The position numbers and the translations under genes were made by a program. DNA of 64,000 nucleotides from JBAZLV01 sp964586075 (GTDB taxonomy: Bacteria; Nitrospirota; UBA9217): the NCBI GenBank assembly GCA_964586075.1, contig CAZPGZ010000012.1, positions 23,975 through 87,974 on the forward strand, in the 5' to 3' direction. Below are positions 8,597 to 17,917 of the stretch, piece by piece (positions within the stretch are counted from its first letter, which is position 1; each line of letters opens with the position of its first letter). The notes beneath the pieces are model-generated. The model worked only from the letters and a program-made list of their open reading frames with translations, did no database searches and was not told where the DNA came from.

Positions 8597-9088
8597 TTAT
8601 TCGGCCGCCATTTGAGCGGTAATTCCAAAAACCGCATCGTGCTCTTCCCGGCCAAGAAGTTTGTCCATGTCGAGAATAATGATAAGTCCCTGCTCGAGCT
8701 TGGCTATTCCGTATATAAACTCGGCTTTCACTTCCGACGCCACGGGAGGAGCCGGCATAATCACGCTCTGCGGGATTCTGAGCACCTCCGAAACCGCATC
8801 TACCAGAATGCCCATGGTGTGCCCCCGGACATTCATGATCACGATCTTCGTGTAATCATCGAGTGTTTTTGCTTCAATCCCGAATTTCTTCCGTAAATTC
8901 AAGACCGGGATCACTTTCCCTCTGAGATTGATCGCTCCTTCAACATACGGAGGAGCATGGGGGATTTTTGCGAAATCCTTGATGTTATTGATCTCCTGCA
9001 CCTTCAGAATATTCACTCCGTATTTTTCCGCCGCCAGTTTGAACGTCACGAACTGGAGCATTTCTGTATTCACTGTATCGGTTACCAT
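8597..9088 (-). CDS. cheW: Chemotaxis coupling protein CheW
   Basis: CheW links chemoreceptors to the kinase CheA at the cell pole. The 163-residue product is a single CheW domain with the expected IVEGAINLRGKVIPVLNLR-type core (about residues 50-70) and a VDAVSEVLRI segment. A very strong GAGGAGG precedes the ATG at 9088. It lies downstream of three receptor genes and is separate from the second CheW domain found fused to CheZ further upstream, so the pathway has two coupling proteins. Confidence 0.94.
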   Translation of the reverse strand: MVTDTVNTEMLQFVTFKLAAEKYGVNILKVQEINNIKDFAKIPHAPPYVEGAINLRGKVIPVLNLRKKFGIEAKTLDDYTKIVIMNVRGHTMGILVDAVSEVLRIPQSVIMPAPPVASEVKAEFIYGIAKLEQGLIIILDMDKLLGREEHDAVFGITAQMAAE

Positions 9089-9166
9089 AAGACCTCCTCG
9101 CGGAACAGCGCGTCAGAACAGCATTGTCCGGTAGTATATTAGGCATCGCAACGTGCCGATGTTTTT

Positions 9167-10777
9167 TTATACTTTAAACCATGTCGTCATTTCGTGAAGC
9201 TTCGCCGTCTGCTGGGCAAGCTCATCAGAAGACTGTTTAATGCTCACCGTCGAAGCTGCAGCTTGTTTCGTAATGGTTGAAATACTTGTCATATTCTGGG
9301 TCACCTGCTCTGATGCCGCGGACTGCTGTTCAGTCGCCGCAGCTATCCGCTGAACCATGTCCATTGACAAGGATGACACTTGAACAATGGAATCGAGCGA
9401 CATGCTCGCCTCCTTTGCCTGGTCAACCCCTTTCGTCACTTCTTCCGCGCCTTTTCGCATTGCCTCGACGGATTCTGTGGCTGCTTTTTGAATGGCGCTT
9501 ATCCGGTCTGCAATGTCTTGTGTCGCCTGTCCGGTCCGTTCTGCAAGCTTTCGCACTTCATCGGCGACCACGGCAAAGCCCCGCCCCTGTTCACCTGCCC
9601 GCGCTGCTTCAATGGCCGCGTTCAGCGCTAGAAGATTGGTCTGGTCCGCAATGCCGTTGATGACCGCCACGATCTCCCCGATCTGGGCCGAACTTTTTCC
9701 CAATTCTTCGATTGTTGTCGCCGCACCATTCACCGTTTCCGATATTGCCTCCATGCTGTTTGCCGTTGCATCGATGACTGATTTCCCCTGAACGGCCGTG
9801 CCGGACGAATTCTTTGCTGCATCTGCCGCGCTGCTCGCGTTCTTTGCCACATCCATGTTCGTTTGGGAAACTTCCGTCATCGCCGTTACAACCTGGTCCG
9901 TTTGCGAATTGAGATCCTGCGTGCCCTTATAAAGGTCGTCCGCCGTCGATCTCAGTTGCTCCGAGCTGACACTCAGCGTGCCTGCCGTGGAGTTTATCTG
10001 AGCAACCATCTCGCGGACACTTTTGATCATATGATTAAAGCTGTCAGCTAATTCGCCGATTTCATTTCCTGCTTTTACTTCCACCTGCGTGGTTAGATTA
10101 CCTTTTGCCAACTCACCGGCTGCGGCAACAACATGGTCCAGAGGAGCAATAAGACGGCGGGTGACTAAATATGTAAGCGTTCCCACGCCTGCCAGGATGC
10201 AAACCGCAATAATTATTATTAAGATCACTAACCGGTAGAAGGGAGCAAAATAGTCACTTTCCTTGATACCGACAAAAAGTGCCCCTATTATTTCTCCCTG
10301 ATCGTTCTTTATGGGATCATATGCAGTGAAATATTTTGCTCCGAGTACGTCTGCTTCACCACGGTATGACTTTTTTTCCTTAAAAAGCGTTTCATAAGCA
10401 GGTCCCTGGAGTTTTGTGCCTGTTGCACGTCCGCCTTCAGGTTTCATGATATTTGTCGAAATCCTGACATCTCCCATAAAAATCGTTGCTGCTCCGCCTA
10501 AAAGCTTTTTAATCTTGTCCGGAAGTTCATTGTTATCGTTCAACACATAAGAATCTGCCATTATCCTGCCGTCGGCAATTTGAAAATGTGTGCCTTTATC
10601 TTTCAGCAATTCCCAGAAAACTCTTAGATGATCGTCCTGCGCATCTTTGATCTGAGCCATAAGCGCCTGGTGGAATATCGACAAGCATACAACAGTGATA
10701 ATACAAAGAGCTGCCCCGACACCGAGCAGGCTAAAAAGAACAAGCTGTGAACGAATTTTCATGTTGTTGATTCTCAT
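9167..10777 (-). CDS. Methyl-accepting chemotaxis protein with periplasmic Cache domain
   Basis: A 536-residue chemoreceptor. A membrane segment at about 12-35 is followed by a periplasmic single-Cache domain of the Cache_3-Cache_2 type, with the marks GDVRISTN, a RATGTKL stretch and GEIIGALFVG. A second membrane segment follows (about 187-210), then HAMP and the cytoplasmic signalling domain. The hairpin tip contains the invariant core around EIVAVINGIADQTNLLALNA. It ends soon after the signalling helices (MTTWFKV), unlike its two neighbours which carry an extra domain. It is the last of three receptors in tandem. The ligand cannot be deduced. Confidence 0.92.
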   Translation of the reverse strand: MRINNMKIRSQLVLFSLLGVGAALCIITVVCLSIFHQALMAQIKDAQDDHLRVFWELLKDKGTHFQIADGRIMADSYVLNDNNELPDKIKKLLGGAATIFMGDVRISTNIMKPEGGRATGTKLQGPAYETLFKEKKSYRGEADVLGAKYFTAYDPIKNDQGEIIGALFVGIKESDYFAPFYRLVILIIIIAVCILAGVGTLTYLVTRRLIAPLDHVVAAAGELAKGNLTTQVEVKAGNEIGELADSFNHMIKSVREMVAQINSTAGTLSVSSEQLRSTADDLYKGTQDLNSQTDQVVTAMTEVSQTNMDVAKNASSAADAAKNSSGTAVQGKSVIDATANSMEAISETVNGAATTIEELGKSSAQIGEIVAVINGIADQTNLLALNAAIEAARAGEQGRGFAVVADEVRKLAERTGQATQDIADRISAIQKAATESVEAMRKGAEEVTKGVDQAKEASMSLDSIVQVSSLSMDMVQRIAAATEQQSAASEQVTQNMTSISTITKQAAASTVSIKQSSDELAQQTAKLHEMTTWFKV

Positions 10778-10843
10778 ATAAAAAATCCTTTCTTTTCTAA
10801 ATCACGCCTTATTGCTCGATCACATTGAAGGAATAGCAACCTA

Positions 10844-12925
10844 TTATTTGAACGCTCCCGAAGCTACGATAATGTCTTCGTATCGTTCGTTGTACGCTAT
10901 TTTGTTTTCCATTTCTTTTGTGGCAGGGTTAATAGTTTTATATTCCTGCCATCCCTTGCCCGCTGTTCTGGCGATCTCAATGCGGTCGCGGACAATCGGC
11001 TTGTTGTCCGGGTCCATGAGGTTTATCATGTCTTCGCCGACTTTTTCCTTATCGCGGCCGTGTGCGAGGCATTTGCCGTTCATGTCGTAGGCCACAATGT
11101 AGAGGTCTCTGTTTACAAATGCGCCTGCATGGTCATTGAACTCGGTAAAGGCCGCATCCCGGCCTTTGGCCTTGATGAAATCAATCGCCTTTTTGACAAG
11201 TATCTCCGCCTCTGCGGGGGTTGCTTTAAAGAATGCAATCTGCTTCCGGAGGTCCACGGTGAGTTTGGCAAGGTCTTCTGCGGCACTTTTTATCTGGTGT
11301 GCATATACGGAAGATTGCTTCGTGATGCTCGCTATGTTTTCCATGTTTTGGGTGACTTCTTCCGATGCCGCCGATTGTTCCTCAGTTGCCGCTGCAATCC
11401 GCTGCACTAGGTCCATGGCTCCGGATGATGCCTGGACAATGGAATCCAGGGATGCGCTTGCATCTTTCGCAAGTCCTACACCGCTTTCCACTTCGCTGCT
11501 GCCCAGTTTTACCGCCTCGACTGCACCAGCCGCCGCTGCCTGAATGCCGCTGATTCTGTCTGCAATGTCTTTGGTTGCCTGGCTGGTACGTTCAGCAAGT
11601 TTTCGCACTTCATCAGCAACCACGGCAAAACCGCGCCCCTGCTCGCCTGCCCGCGCGGCCTCGATAGCCGCATTCAGCGCCAGCAGGTTCGTCTGGTCCG
11701 CAATCCCGTTAATAACCGCAACAATTTCTCCGATCTGCGCGGAGCTTTTTCCCAACTCTTCAATGGTTGCTGCTGTTTCTTTCACTATCTGTGCAATCCT
11801 GACCATGTCTTCCGCAGACTTATCAACAGTCAGTTTACCCTGCGCAGCGGTTTCGGAAGCTTTTTTACTCGCATCTGCCGCGTGAGATGCATTTTTTGCG
11901 ACATCCATGATGGTTTGTGAAACCTCGGTCATGGCCGTTACGACCTGTTCCACCTGCGATGAAAGCTCCTGAGCTCCCTTGCTCAGCTCATCGGAGGATT
12001 CGGAAAGGTTGAAACTTCTCGACGACACACTGTCCGAGGCGTTTTTAATATCCGTGACCAGTTTTTTCAACTTGTCATTCATGTTATGCACTGCTGCATA
12101 AATCCCGACTTCCACTTTCCCGTTCGATTCAAATTGCACGTTCAAATTACCCCGGGATATCTTTTCCGCTATTTCTGCTATAAAAGACGGCTCTCCGCCT
12201 ACTTGTTTCAATATTTTTTTCGTGGTCCTGTTCGTAACGATCAACGCAATAAGGACAAATAAAACCGTAGAGGCAATAAGCAAATAGATCCCGTTCAAAA
12301 AACTGTTCTTAAATTGTTCTTCCTGTTTTTTTACGATCGCTTCAATATCATCTACATAATTACCGGTCACGACGACCCAGTTAAAAGGCTTGAACTGAAG
12401 TGCGTAACTTCTCTTGGGAAGAGGCACCGTGCCTCCCTCCTTCGGATACCAATAGGTACTGAAGCCGCCCTCCGGGTTCGCTCCTTCCTTCAGAAAATCA
12501 CGCACCATATAGTTGCCTTTTTTGTCCTGAGTATCATACCGATTAGTACCTATGTTTTTGGTGTTCGGATGAGCAACACTGACGCCTTCCATCGTATACG
12601 CGATAACATAACCGTCCTTTCCAAACTTAAGCGACATCAAAAGGCCGCCTCCTGCTTTTTTCGCCTGATCCAGCGTTAACTCACCTCTTTGTTGTCTCTC
12701 ATAAATGCCTTGGAGCATCGAGACAGCCGTCTGGACTTCGCTTTTTGCCAGGGTGTCGAAATCCGCGTACAAAGCTTTTCGATAATCTTCTGTGGCTTGT
12801 GTGTATATTCTGTAGCTTTGCGTCAATGCAATTAAACTCACAACAATAGCGACGGATACACAACCGCTTACAAAGAGAAATGATATTTTGTTGCCGAAAC
12901 TGTTCAGTTTAGATAGCATTTTCAT
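10844..12925 (-). CDS. Methyl-accepting chemotaxis protein with a Cache domain at each end
   Basis: A 693-residue receptor from the ATG at 12925. Order: membrane segment about 14-38, periplasmic Cache_2-type domain (motifs GKDGYVIAYTMEG and AHPNTKNIG), membrane segment, HAMP, signalling domain with the usual tip, then an extra domain from about residue 572 to the end. That C-terminal part (NRDLYIVAYDMNGKCLAHG) resembles the periplasmic Cache_2 domain and should lie in the cytoplasm. The open frame extends 32 codons further to a TTG at 13021. The internal ATG is preferred because it puts the membrane anchor at the normal distance, but neither start has a good ribosome site. Confidence 0.88.
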   Translation of the reverse strand: MKMLSKLNSFGNKISFLFVSGCVSVAIVVSLIALTQSYRIYTQATEDYRKALYADFDTLAKSEVQTAVSMLQGIYERQQRGELTLDQAKKAGGGLLMSLKFGKDGYVIAYTMEGVSVAHPNTKNIGTNRYDTQDKKGNYMVRDFLKEGANPEGGFSTYWYPKEGGTVPLPKRSYALQFKPFNWVVVTGNYVDDIEAIVKKQEEQFKNSFLNGIYLLIASTVLFVLIALIVTNRTTKKILKQVGGEPSFIAEIAEKISRGNLNVQFESNGKVEVGIYAAVHNMNDKLKKLVTDIKNASDSVSSRSFNLSESSDELSKGAQELSSQVEQVVTAMTEVSQTIMDVAKNASHAADASKKASETAAQGKLTVDKSAEDMVRIAQIVKETAATIEELGKSSAQIGEIVAVINGIADQTNLLALNAAIEAARAGEQGRGFAVVADEVRKLAERTSQATKDIADRISGIQAAAAGAVEAVKLGSSEVESGVGLAKDASASLDSIVQASSGAMDLVQRIAAATEEQSAASEEVTQNMENIASITKQSSVYAHQIKSAAEDLAKLTVDLRKQIAFFKATPAEAEILVKKAIDFIKAKGRDAAFTEFNDHAGAFVNRDLYIVAYDMNGKCLAHGRDKEKVGEDMINLMDPDNKPIVRDRIEIARTAGKGWQEYKTINPATKEMENKIAYNERYEDIIVASGAFK

Positions 12926-13067
12926 AGTTTTGCTTTCTATTGGAGTCACTGTCACCTGCAAACTATTCGCGATTTCTTCGCATAAAAACTGTTTCATGGA
13001 CAAATCGTTTTTTTTTACCAAAAAAAGCCATCGGCTCCGGCCTTCTGCTGCAAACAGTGCATATACC

Positions 13068-15068
13068 TTATTTATAAACTCCCGACCCTACAATAATATC
13101 TTCGTAGCGTTCAACATAGGCTGTTTTGTCTTCGATCTGTTTGGTAAGCGGGTTAGAGAATTTATAGTTTTGCCATCCTTTGCCCTGTGTTTTGGCAATC
13201 TCCACCCGCTCTTGTACAAAAGGTTTACCGTCCGCATCCAGGAGAGCCATCCAGTCTTTCCCGATCCTGTCCGGGTTCTGGCCGTGGGCAAGGCATTTTC
13301 CGTTCAAATCGTAGACATCAACATACAGATCACGATTTGTGAATTTACCTTTCAGTTTGCTGAATTCTTCATACGCTTTTTCCTTGCCGTTCATTTTTAA
13401 GAATTCAATCGCTTTCTTGACCAGTGTCTCGGCTTCCACGGTTGTCCCCTTAAAAAAGGCCACCATCTCCGCCAACCCGGCAGAAAGCTTCGCAAGCTCT
13501 TCCGCAGAAAATTTAATCTGATCTGATGAATTTGCCGCGCGCTTCGTAATGCTCGATATGTTTTCCATGTTCTGGGTGACCTGCTCCGAGGCCGCCGATT
13601 GTTCTTCCGTTGCAGCCGCAATCCGCTGCACCATGTCCATGGCATTTGTCGATGCCGTCACAATGGTATCAAGAGACGAACTTGCCTGTTTCGCAAGCTC
13701 TACGCCTTTGTCTACTTCATCGCTTCCGCGTTTCATAGCATCAACGGATTCTCCGGCGGCTGCCTGAATTGCCGCGATGCGCTGGGTGATGTCCTGCGTC
13801 GCCTGGCCTGTCCGTTCTGCAAGCTTCCTGACTTCATCCGCCACCACGGCAAAACCGCGTCCTTGTTCACCTGCACGAGCGGCCTCGATGGCGGCATTCA
13901 GCGCCAGCAGGTTCGTCTGATCTGCAATACCGTTAATAACCGCAACAATTTCGCCAATCTGCGCCGAACTTTTTCCCAGTTCTTCAATGGTGCCCGCCGC
14001 TTCCTGTACTGTTTGCGCAATTCTGACCATATCGCTTGCCGTGGTATCCACAATCTGTTTGCCCTGCGTGGCGGTATCTGAGGAATTCTTTCCCGCTTCT
14101 GCCGCACTGGATGCGTTTTTGGCAACGTCCATGATGGTTTGGGAAACCTCCGTCATGGCCGTTACAATCTGTTCTACCTGTGACGAAAGTTCCTGCGATC
14201 CTTTGCTCAATTCATCGGAAGTTAACGAAAGGTTGTTGCTCCCGGAACTTACACTGTCTGCCGTATTCTTTACGTCTGCAACCACGACCCTCAATTTCTC
14301 TATCATGATTTGCATAGAGGAGACCAGTTGGCCGATCTCGTCATTACTCGATGCTTTCATATCCGTGTTTAGGTTGCCGTGTGCAAGGCCCTCGGCAACG
14401 ACTACGGCCTGTTTAAGCGGATTAACAATCCCGCGGCCCAGGTAGGCAGCGATAAAGAAAGCAAGGACCAGAGCGCCGACAGTCAGGACAAACATAAGGA
14501 TAAGGGTGTTCTTATACATTGCCACAGATACGGTGTATCGATATTCAGTGCGTTTTGCCTGGTGATTTGCCAGAGCATCTACTGCGCTTATCCAATTGCC
14601 GGCAGCCGGACCAGCCTCCCTGTCTAGAACAGCGAGGGCCGCTTCGGTTTTGTTCGCCAGGGCAAGTTCAATGACTCTGTTATTAAGCGGACGAATGGTT
14701 GTTGTTGCTATTTTTACCTTTTCCACCAATGCGAGGCCTTCCGCGTCATCCTTCAACACCATCGATTGAAGTTTGTTGAATGCCGCGTCGTATCGTTCCC
14801 GCTCCTTTTGAATTTTTTTCATCAAGCTTTGTTTCTTTTCGGCGCCTTTTTCCAAAAGCATGCTCTGCAAGGATATAATTACCTCGCGGACAGAGTCAGA
14901 CATATCATTTGCCAGCTGCATCCGAACATTGTTTACCGTAACAATTCTCTCTAGATTGTCCTGTATTCTCCCGATGTTATAAATACCAAGAAGCGTCATT
15001 GATGTTGTAAGAACCAGCACCAATCCGAATCCAACAGCCAACCGGGGTCCAATCTTCATATTTTTCAT
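13068..15068 (-). CDS. Methyl-accepting chemotaxis protein, four-helix-bundle sensor plus C-terminal Cache-like domain
   Basis: A 666-residue receptor. Order: membrane segment about 10-30, a periplasmic four-helix bundle (4HB_MCP type, about 35-185), membrane segment, HAMP, signalling domain, and from about residue 545 a 122-residue Cache_2-like domain (NRDLYVDVYDLNGKCLAHG, then GKGWQNYKF). The same extra domain ends the next receptor downstream, with very similar sequence. GGAGG precedes the ATG at 15068 by 11 bases. The periplasmic bundle differs completely from that of its neighbour, so the two receptors share the cytoplasmic half but sense different signals outside. Confidence 0.9.
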   Translation of the reverse strand: MKNMKIGPRLAVGFGLVLVLTTSMTLLGIYNIGRIQDNLERIVTVNNVRMQLANDMSDSVREVIISLQSMLLEKGAEKKQSLMKKIQKERERYDAAFNKLQSMVLKDDAEGLALVEKVKIATTTIRPLNNRVIELALANKTEAALAVLDREAGPAAGNWISAVDALANHQAKRTEYRYTVSVAMYKNTLILMFVLTVGALVLAFFIAAYLGRGIVNPLKQAVVVAEGLAHGNLNTDMKASSNDEIGQLVSSMQIMIEKLRVVVADVKNTADSVSSGSNNLSLTSDELSKGSQELSSQVEQIVTAMTEVSQTIMDVAKNASSAAEAGKNSSDTATQGKQIVDTTASDMVRIAQTVQEAAGTIEELGKSSAQIGEIVAVINGIADQTNLLALNAAIEAARAGEQGRGFAVVADEVRKLAERTGQATQDITQRIAAIQAAAGESVDAMKRGSDEVDKGVELAKQASSSLDTIVTASTNAMDMVQRIAAATEEQSAASEQVTQNMENISSITKRAANSSDQIKFSAEELAKLSAGLAEMVAFFKGTTVEAETLVKKAIEFLKMNGKEKAYEEFSKLKGKFTNRDLYVDVYDLNGKCLAHGQNPDRIGKDWMALLDADGKPFVQERVEIAKTQGKGWQNYKFSNPLTKQIEDKTAYVERYEDIIVGSGVYK

Positions 15069-15149
15069 TACCCAACGCCTCCAGAAAATTTCAGTGTTTA
15101 CCGCGTGAATAAGAAAATTTTTTTATAATCATCTGCGTTTGCTTCAGTC

Positions 15150-16205
15150 CTATACGGCGTTGATGATTTCTCCTGCCATTTCCTCAATGGGGAGCACCTT
15201 GTCCGCAATCCCTGCTTCCACCACGGCGCGGGGCATGCCGTAGACTACGCATGTCTCTTCATTCTGCGCGAAAATGCGCGATCCCGTCTGTTTCATGGAC
15301 GTCATGCCCTTTACCCCGTCATTACCCATTCCGGTCAGAATTACGCCGAGCGCCCTGCCGGGATAAAATTCAGCCATGGATTGCATCAAGTAATCCACGG
15401 ATGGGCGGTAAATGAACTCTTCCTTGTTTTCCGTTATATTCACCACCGTTTCAATGCCCCGCAGACGGTTTACCCGCATATGCCCTCTGCCGGGCGCCAC
15501 AAGTGCGACGCCCGCTTTCAGCTGTTCGCCTTCCTCCGCTTCCTTCACGGTAATCTGGCTCAATTCATTCAGACGCTCCGCAAAAGGTCCGGTAAAGTTG
15601 GCCGGCATATGCTGTACGATGATAATAGGAACGGGAAAATCCTTCGGCAGGTGTGGAATAATTTCCTGGACTGCCCGCGGACCGCCGGTAGAGGTGCCAA
15701 TCGCCACGACATTGACCCGCCGCACGCCGGTCGACAAGGCCGGCACAATCCGGGGCGCGCGGCTTGCGTCAGGAGCACGCTCGACTTTTTTGAGCTTTCG
15801 GACCACTCCGCTCCGCGTAATATGCTTCACCTTGTCGATGAGCATTTCCTTGATTTTGACGATGTTGATAGAGAGCTCTGAAAGGTTCTTGGGAATAAAA
15901 TCAACCGCACCGTAGTCAAGAGCATCCAGGGTCACCTGGGCACCTTCAGCGGTAAGTGAACTTACCATGATCACCGGCACGGGGTTCTTTTCCATAATGA
16001 GCCGCAGCGCTTCAATCCCGTCCATTTTCGGCATTTCAACATCCATGGTGACCACGTCGGGTTTGAGAAGAGCGACCTTTTCCACAGCTTCGATGCCATC
16101 CCGTGCCGTCCCGACGACCTTGATCTCCGGGTCCGATGAAAGCATATTCGTGAGTGCATTTCGCATAAATGCCGAATCATCGGCAATAAGGACTTTTATA
16201 GTCAT
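15150..16205 (-). CDS. cheB: Protein-glutamate methylesterase CheB
   Basis: CheB removes methyl groups from receptor glutamates, resetting the signalling state. The 351-residue protein has an N-terminal receiver (DDS pocket, phospho-acceptor in TMDVEMPKMDG) and a C-terminal methylesterase. The Ser of GTSTGGP, the His of VQHMP and the Asp of GMGNDG are all present. The ATG at 16205 puts the receiver at residue 3. A GTG nine bases upstream in frame is the alternative; neither has a strong ribosome site. It lies between the hemerythrin and the receptor genes, and cheR is encoded further upstream in the same run. Confidence 0.94.
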   Translation of the reverse strand: MTIKVLIADDSAFMRNALTNMLSSDPEIKVVGTARDGIEAVEKVALLKPDVVTMDVEMPKMDGIEALRLIMEKNPVPVIMVSSLTAEGAQVTLDALDYGAVDFIPKNLSELSINIVKIKEMLIDKVKHITRSGVVRKLKKVERAPDASRAPRIVPALSTGVRRVNVVAIGTSTGGPRAVQEIIPHLPKDFPVPIIIVQHMPANFTGPFAERLNELSQITVKEAEEGEQLKAGVALVAPGRGHMRVNRLRGIETVVNITENKEEFIYRPSVDYLMQSMAEFYPGRALGVILTGMGNDGVKGMTSMKQTGSRIFAQNEETCVVYGMPRAVVEAGIADKVLPIEEMAGEIINAV

Positions 16206-16245
16206 GGTGAGCACCGTTTTTTCCGTGCCATCAAATACATACTGT

Positions 16246-16653
16246 CTACACGACCCCTTTGCTGTTTAAATGAGAGGAATATTTTTTGTCAGTGTTCTGG
16301 ATATGGTTTGCAAGCCAATCCTTGAGAAAGTTCATTATTTCAACCGTCACGATGGCCTGGCCGTCCTGGAACTTTTTCACGACGTCTGAAACCTGACGGG
16401 TCAGGGCGTCATGGTTCGCTTTATGGGCAAGGTACCCCGGATACAGATGCTTTTGCATCAATCCCTCTTCCGCAGCGAAATGGGTTATTGTGTACTCAAT
16501 CAGACCGGCAAGAACGCTTCCTATGATCTCTTTGCCTTTTCCCGCCCCCATGGCAGAGTGCAGGTCATTTACTATATTGAACAGTTTCTTGTGCTGTTCA
16601 TCGATTTCCTTGATATTGACGCTGAGGCTGTTGTCCCAGACCATAAAAGCCAT
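16246..16653 (-). CDS. Bacteriohemerythrin
   Basis: A 135-residue single-domain hemerythrin, which binds oxygen at a di-iron site. All seven usual ligands are visible: His21, His58, Glu62 (HFAAEE), His77, His81, His117 and Asp122. AAGGAGG lies eight bases before the ATG. It has no membrane segment, so it is soluble in the cytoplasm. Its place between the CheW-CheZ fusion and cheB suggests a link to oxygen sensing or avoidance during chemotaxis, either as an oxygen scavenger near the motor or as a sensor. Both roles are inference. Confidence 0.92.
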   Translation of the reverse strand: MAFMVWDNSLSVNIKEIDEQHKKLFNIVNDLHSAMGAGKGKEIIGSVLAGLIEYTITHFAAEEGLMQKHLYPGYLAHKANHDALTRQVSDVVKKFQDGQAIVTVEIMNFLKDWLANHIQNTDKKYSSHLNSKGVV

Positions 16654-16709
16654 ACCCGCATCCTCCTTGAAAAAATCACCGGACCAGCACAGAACTCCGG
16701 TCAGTCGAT

Positions 16710-17906
16710 TTAAAAACCGAATTCCTTCAGCAGGTCGTCAACTCCCTCCTGAGACACCCGCTCCGGAGCAGCCTCTGATGATGGGGTTCCGGCGTCGATT
16801 TTTACTCCAAATTGCGTAATAAGCCGCACCAGCTCAGACTCGATGTCACCGACCAGCGTGATTACTTTCTTGATTGTCTGCCCGGTAAGATCCTGGAAAG
16901 ACTGAGTGGTCAGTATCTGGGTGAGGTCGTCTTCCAGCGTATTTTTGAAATCCTTGAGATACGCGATCGTCTCGGGAGGACCTTCCACTTTCCTAATATG
17001 CGCTGCGAGATCGTCCATAACAAGAATATATTTTTCCACGACGCTCATGGTTTTGTTTGCCGCTTCTTCCGTTTTGTCGATGACAAACTGCAGCTTTCCT
17101 ACGGCTGTGGGAATGTCGCTGTTCGCAATGTCTTTGAATCTCGGATCCAGTGCATCCTGAAAGCTCTTGACGGTATTGTGCAGTTTCCGGGTGATTTTCC
17201 CCACTTCCTGAAACAGATTTCCCTGCCCTTTTTTCGCCACTGTTTGTATTATGGTGTCTGCCTTATCATAATCCTGGTTTGTAATGGCATTCATGAAATC
17301 CACAATATCGCTGAATATTTCACTTCGCGGGTCTTCCGGTGAAATCATTTTATTTTTCTCAAAGTACTCGCGCGCGTCATGCAATTCTTTTACTTTCATT
17401 TCTCCGGCCATGGTCTGCACCGTTTTCAGCACTTCCACCGTGTCGCTTTGTGCCATATTGTGCACTTCCGCCACTTCCTCCAGAAGGCTTTGATCGCTGA
17501 GAGGTATGAGCTTTCCCGTATCCAACAAAACAATTAAACGCCCATCGAGCTTCGCGACGCCGGTGATTTCCTGCGAGTGACTGCGGGAAAGCCCTTCCGG
17601 AGACTCTATGGTGCTTTCGTCAAGGCTAAGGACCCCGGTTATTCCATCAACAATAATGCCGAAGATCAGCCTGCCGCTCACGATTACGATTACCTTGGTG
17701 CCGCCGGTACCGTTTTCAGGCACGTTGATGAGTTTTTTAAGATTCACCAGTGGAATGACATTGCCCCGCAAATTCGTAATGCCCCGCAAGTATGCAGGAG
17801 ACTGGGGCAGATTGGTGACCGATGGGATGTTGACTATCTCCCGCACTTTGGTAATGGGAATGGCATATTCCCCGGTATGGAGACGAAAACCTATATACTG
17901 TTGCAC
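16710..17906 (-). CDS. CheW-CheZ fusion: coupling domain joined to CheY-P phosphatase
   Basis: A 398-residue protein that starts with a complete CheW domain (about residues 1-140, with RGITNLRGNVIPLVNLKKL) and continues into a CheZ-type helical region (about 165-398). The CheZ catalytic motif FQDLTGQ is at 337-343, giving Asp339 and Gln343 at the positions used by E. coli CheZ. The protein ends in VDDLLKEFGF, which matches the CheY-binding tail of CheZ. The GTG at 17906 is chosen because GGAGG precedes it at good distance. It follows cheA by 11 bases. The fusion would fix CheY-P dephosphorylation to the receptor array. Confidence 0.9.
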   Translation of the reverse strand: MQQYIGFRLHTGEYAIPITKVREIVNIPSVTNLPQSPAYLRGITNLRGNVIPLVNLKKLINVPENGTGGTKVIVIVSGRLIFGIIVDGITGVLSLDESTIESPEGLSRSHSQEITGVAKLDGRLIVLLDTGKLIPLSDQSLLEEVAEVHNMAQSDTVEVLKTVQTMAGEMKVKELHDAREYFEKNKMISPEDPRSEIFSDIVDFMNAITNQDYDKADTIIQTVAKKGQGNLFQEVGKITRKLHNTVKSFQDALDPRFKDIANSDIPTAVGKLQFVIDKTEEAANKTMSVVEKYILVMDDLAAHIRKVEGPPETIAYLKDFKNTLEDDLTQILTTQSFQDLTGQTIKKVITLVGDIESELVRLITQFGVKIDAGTPSSEAAPERVSQEGVDDLLKEFGF

Positions 17907-17917
17907 CTGGTACCTCC

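Noticed and set aside
9144..9168. Hairpin CATCG/CGATG followed by seven T on the plus strand
   Set aside because: The five-base stem is weak and it points against all genes in this region, so a terminator role is unlikely.
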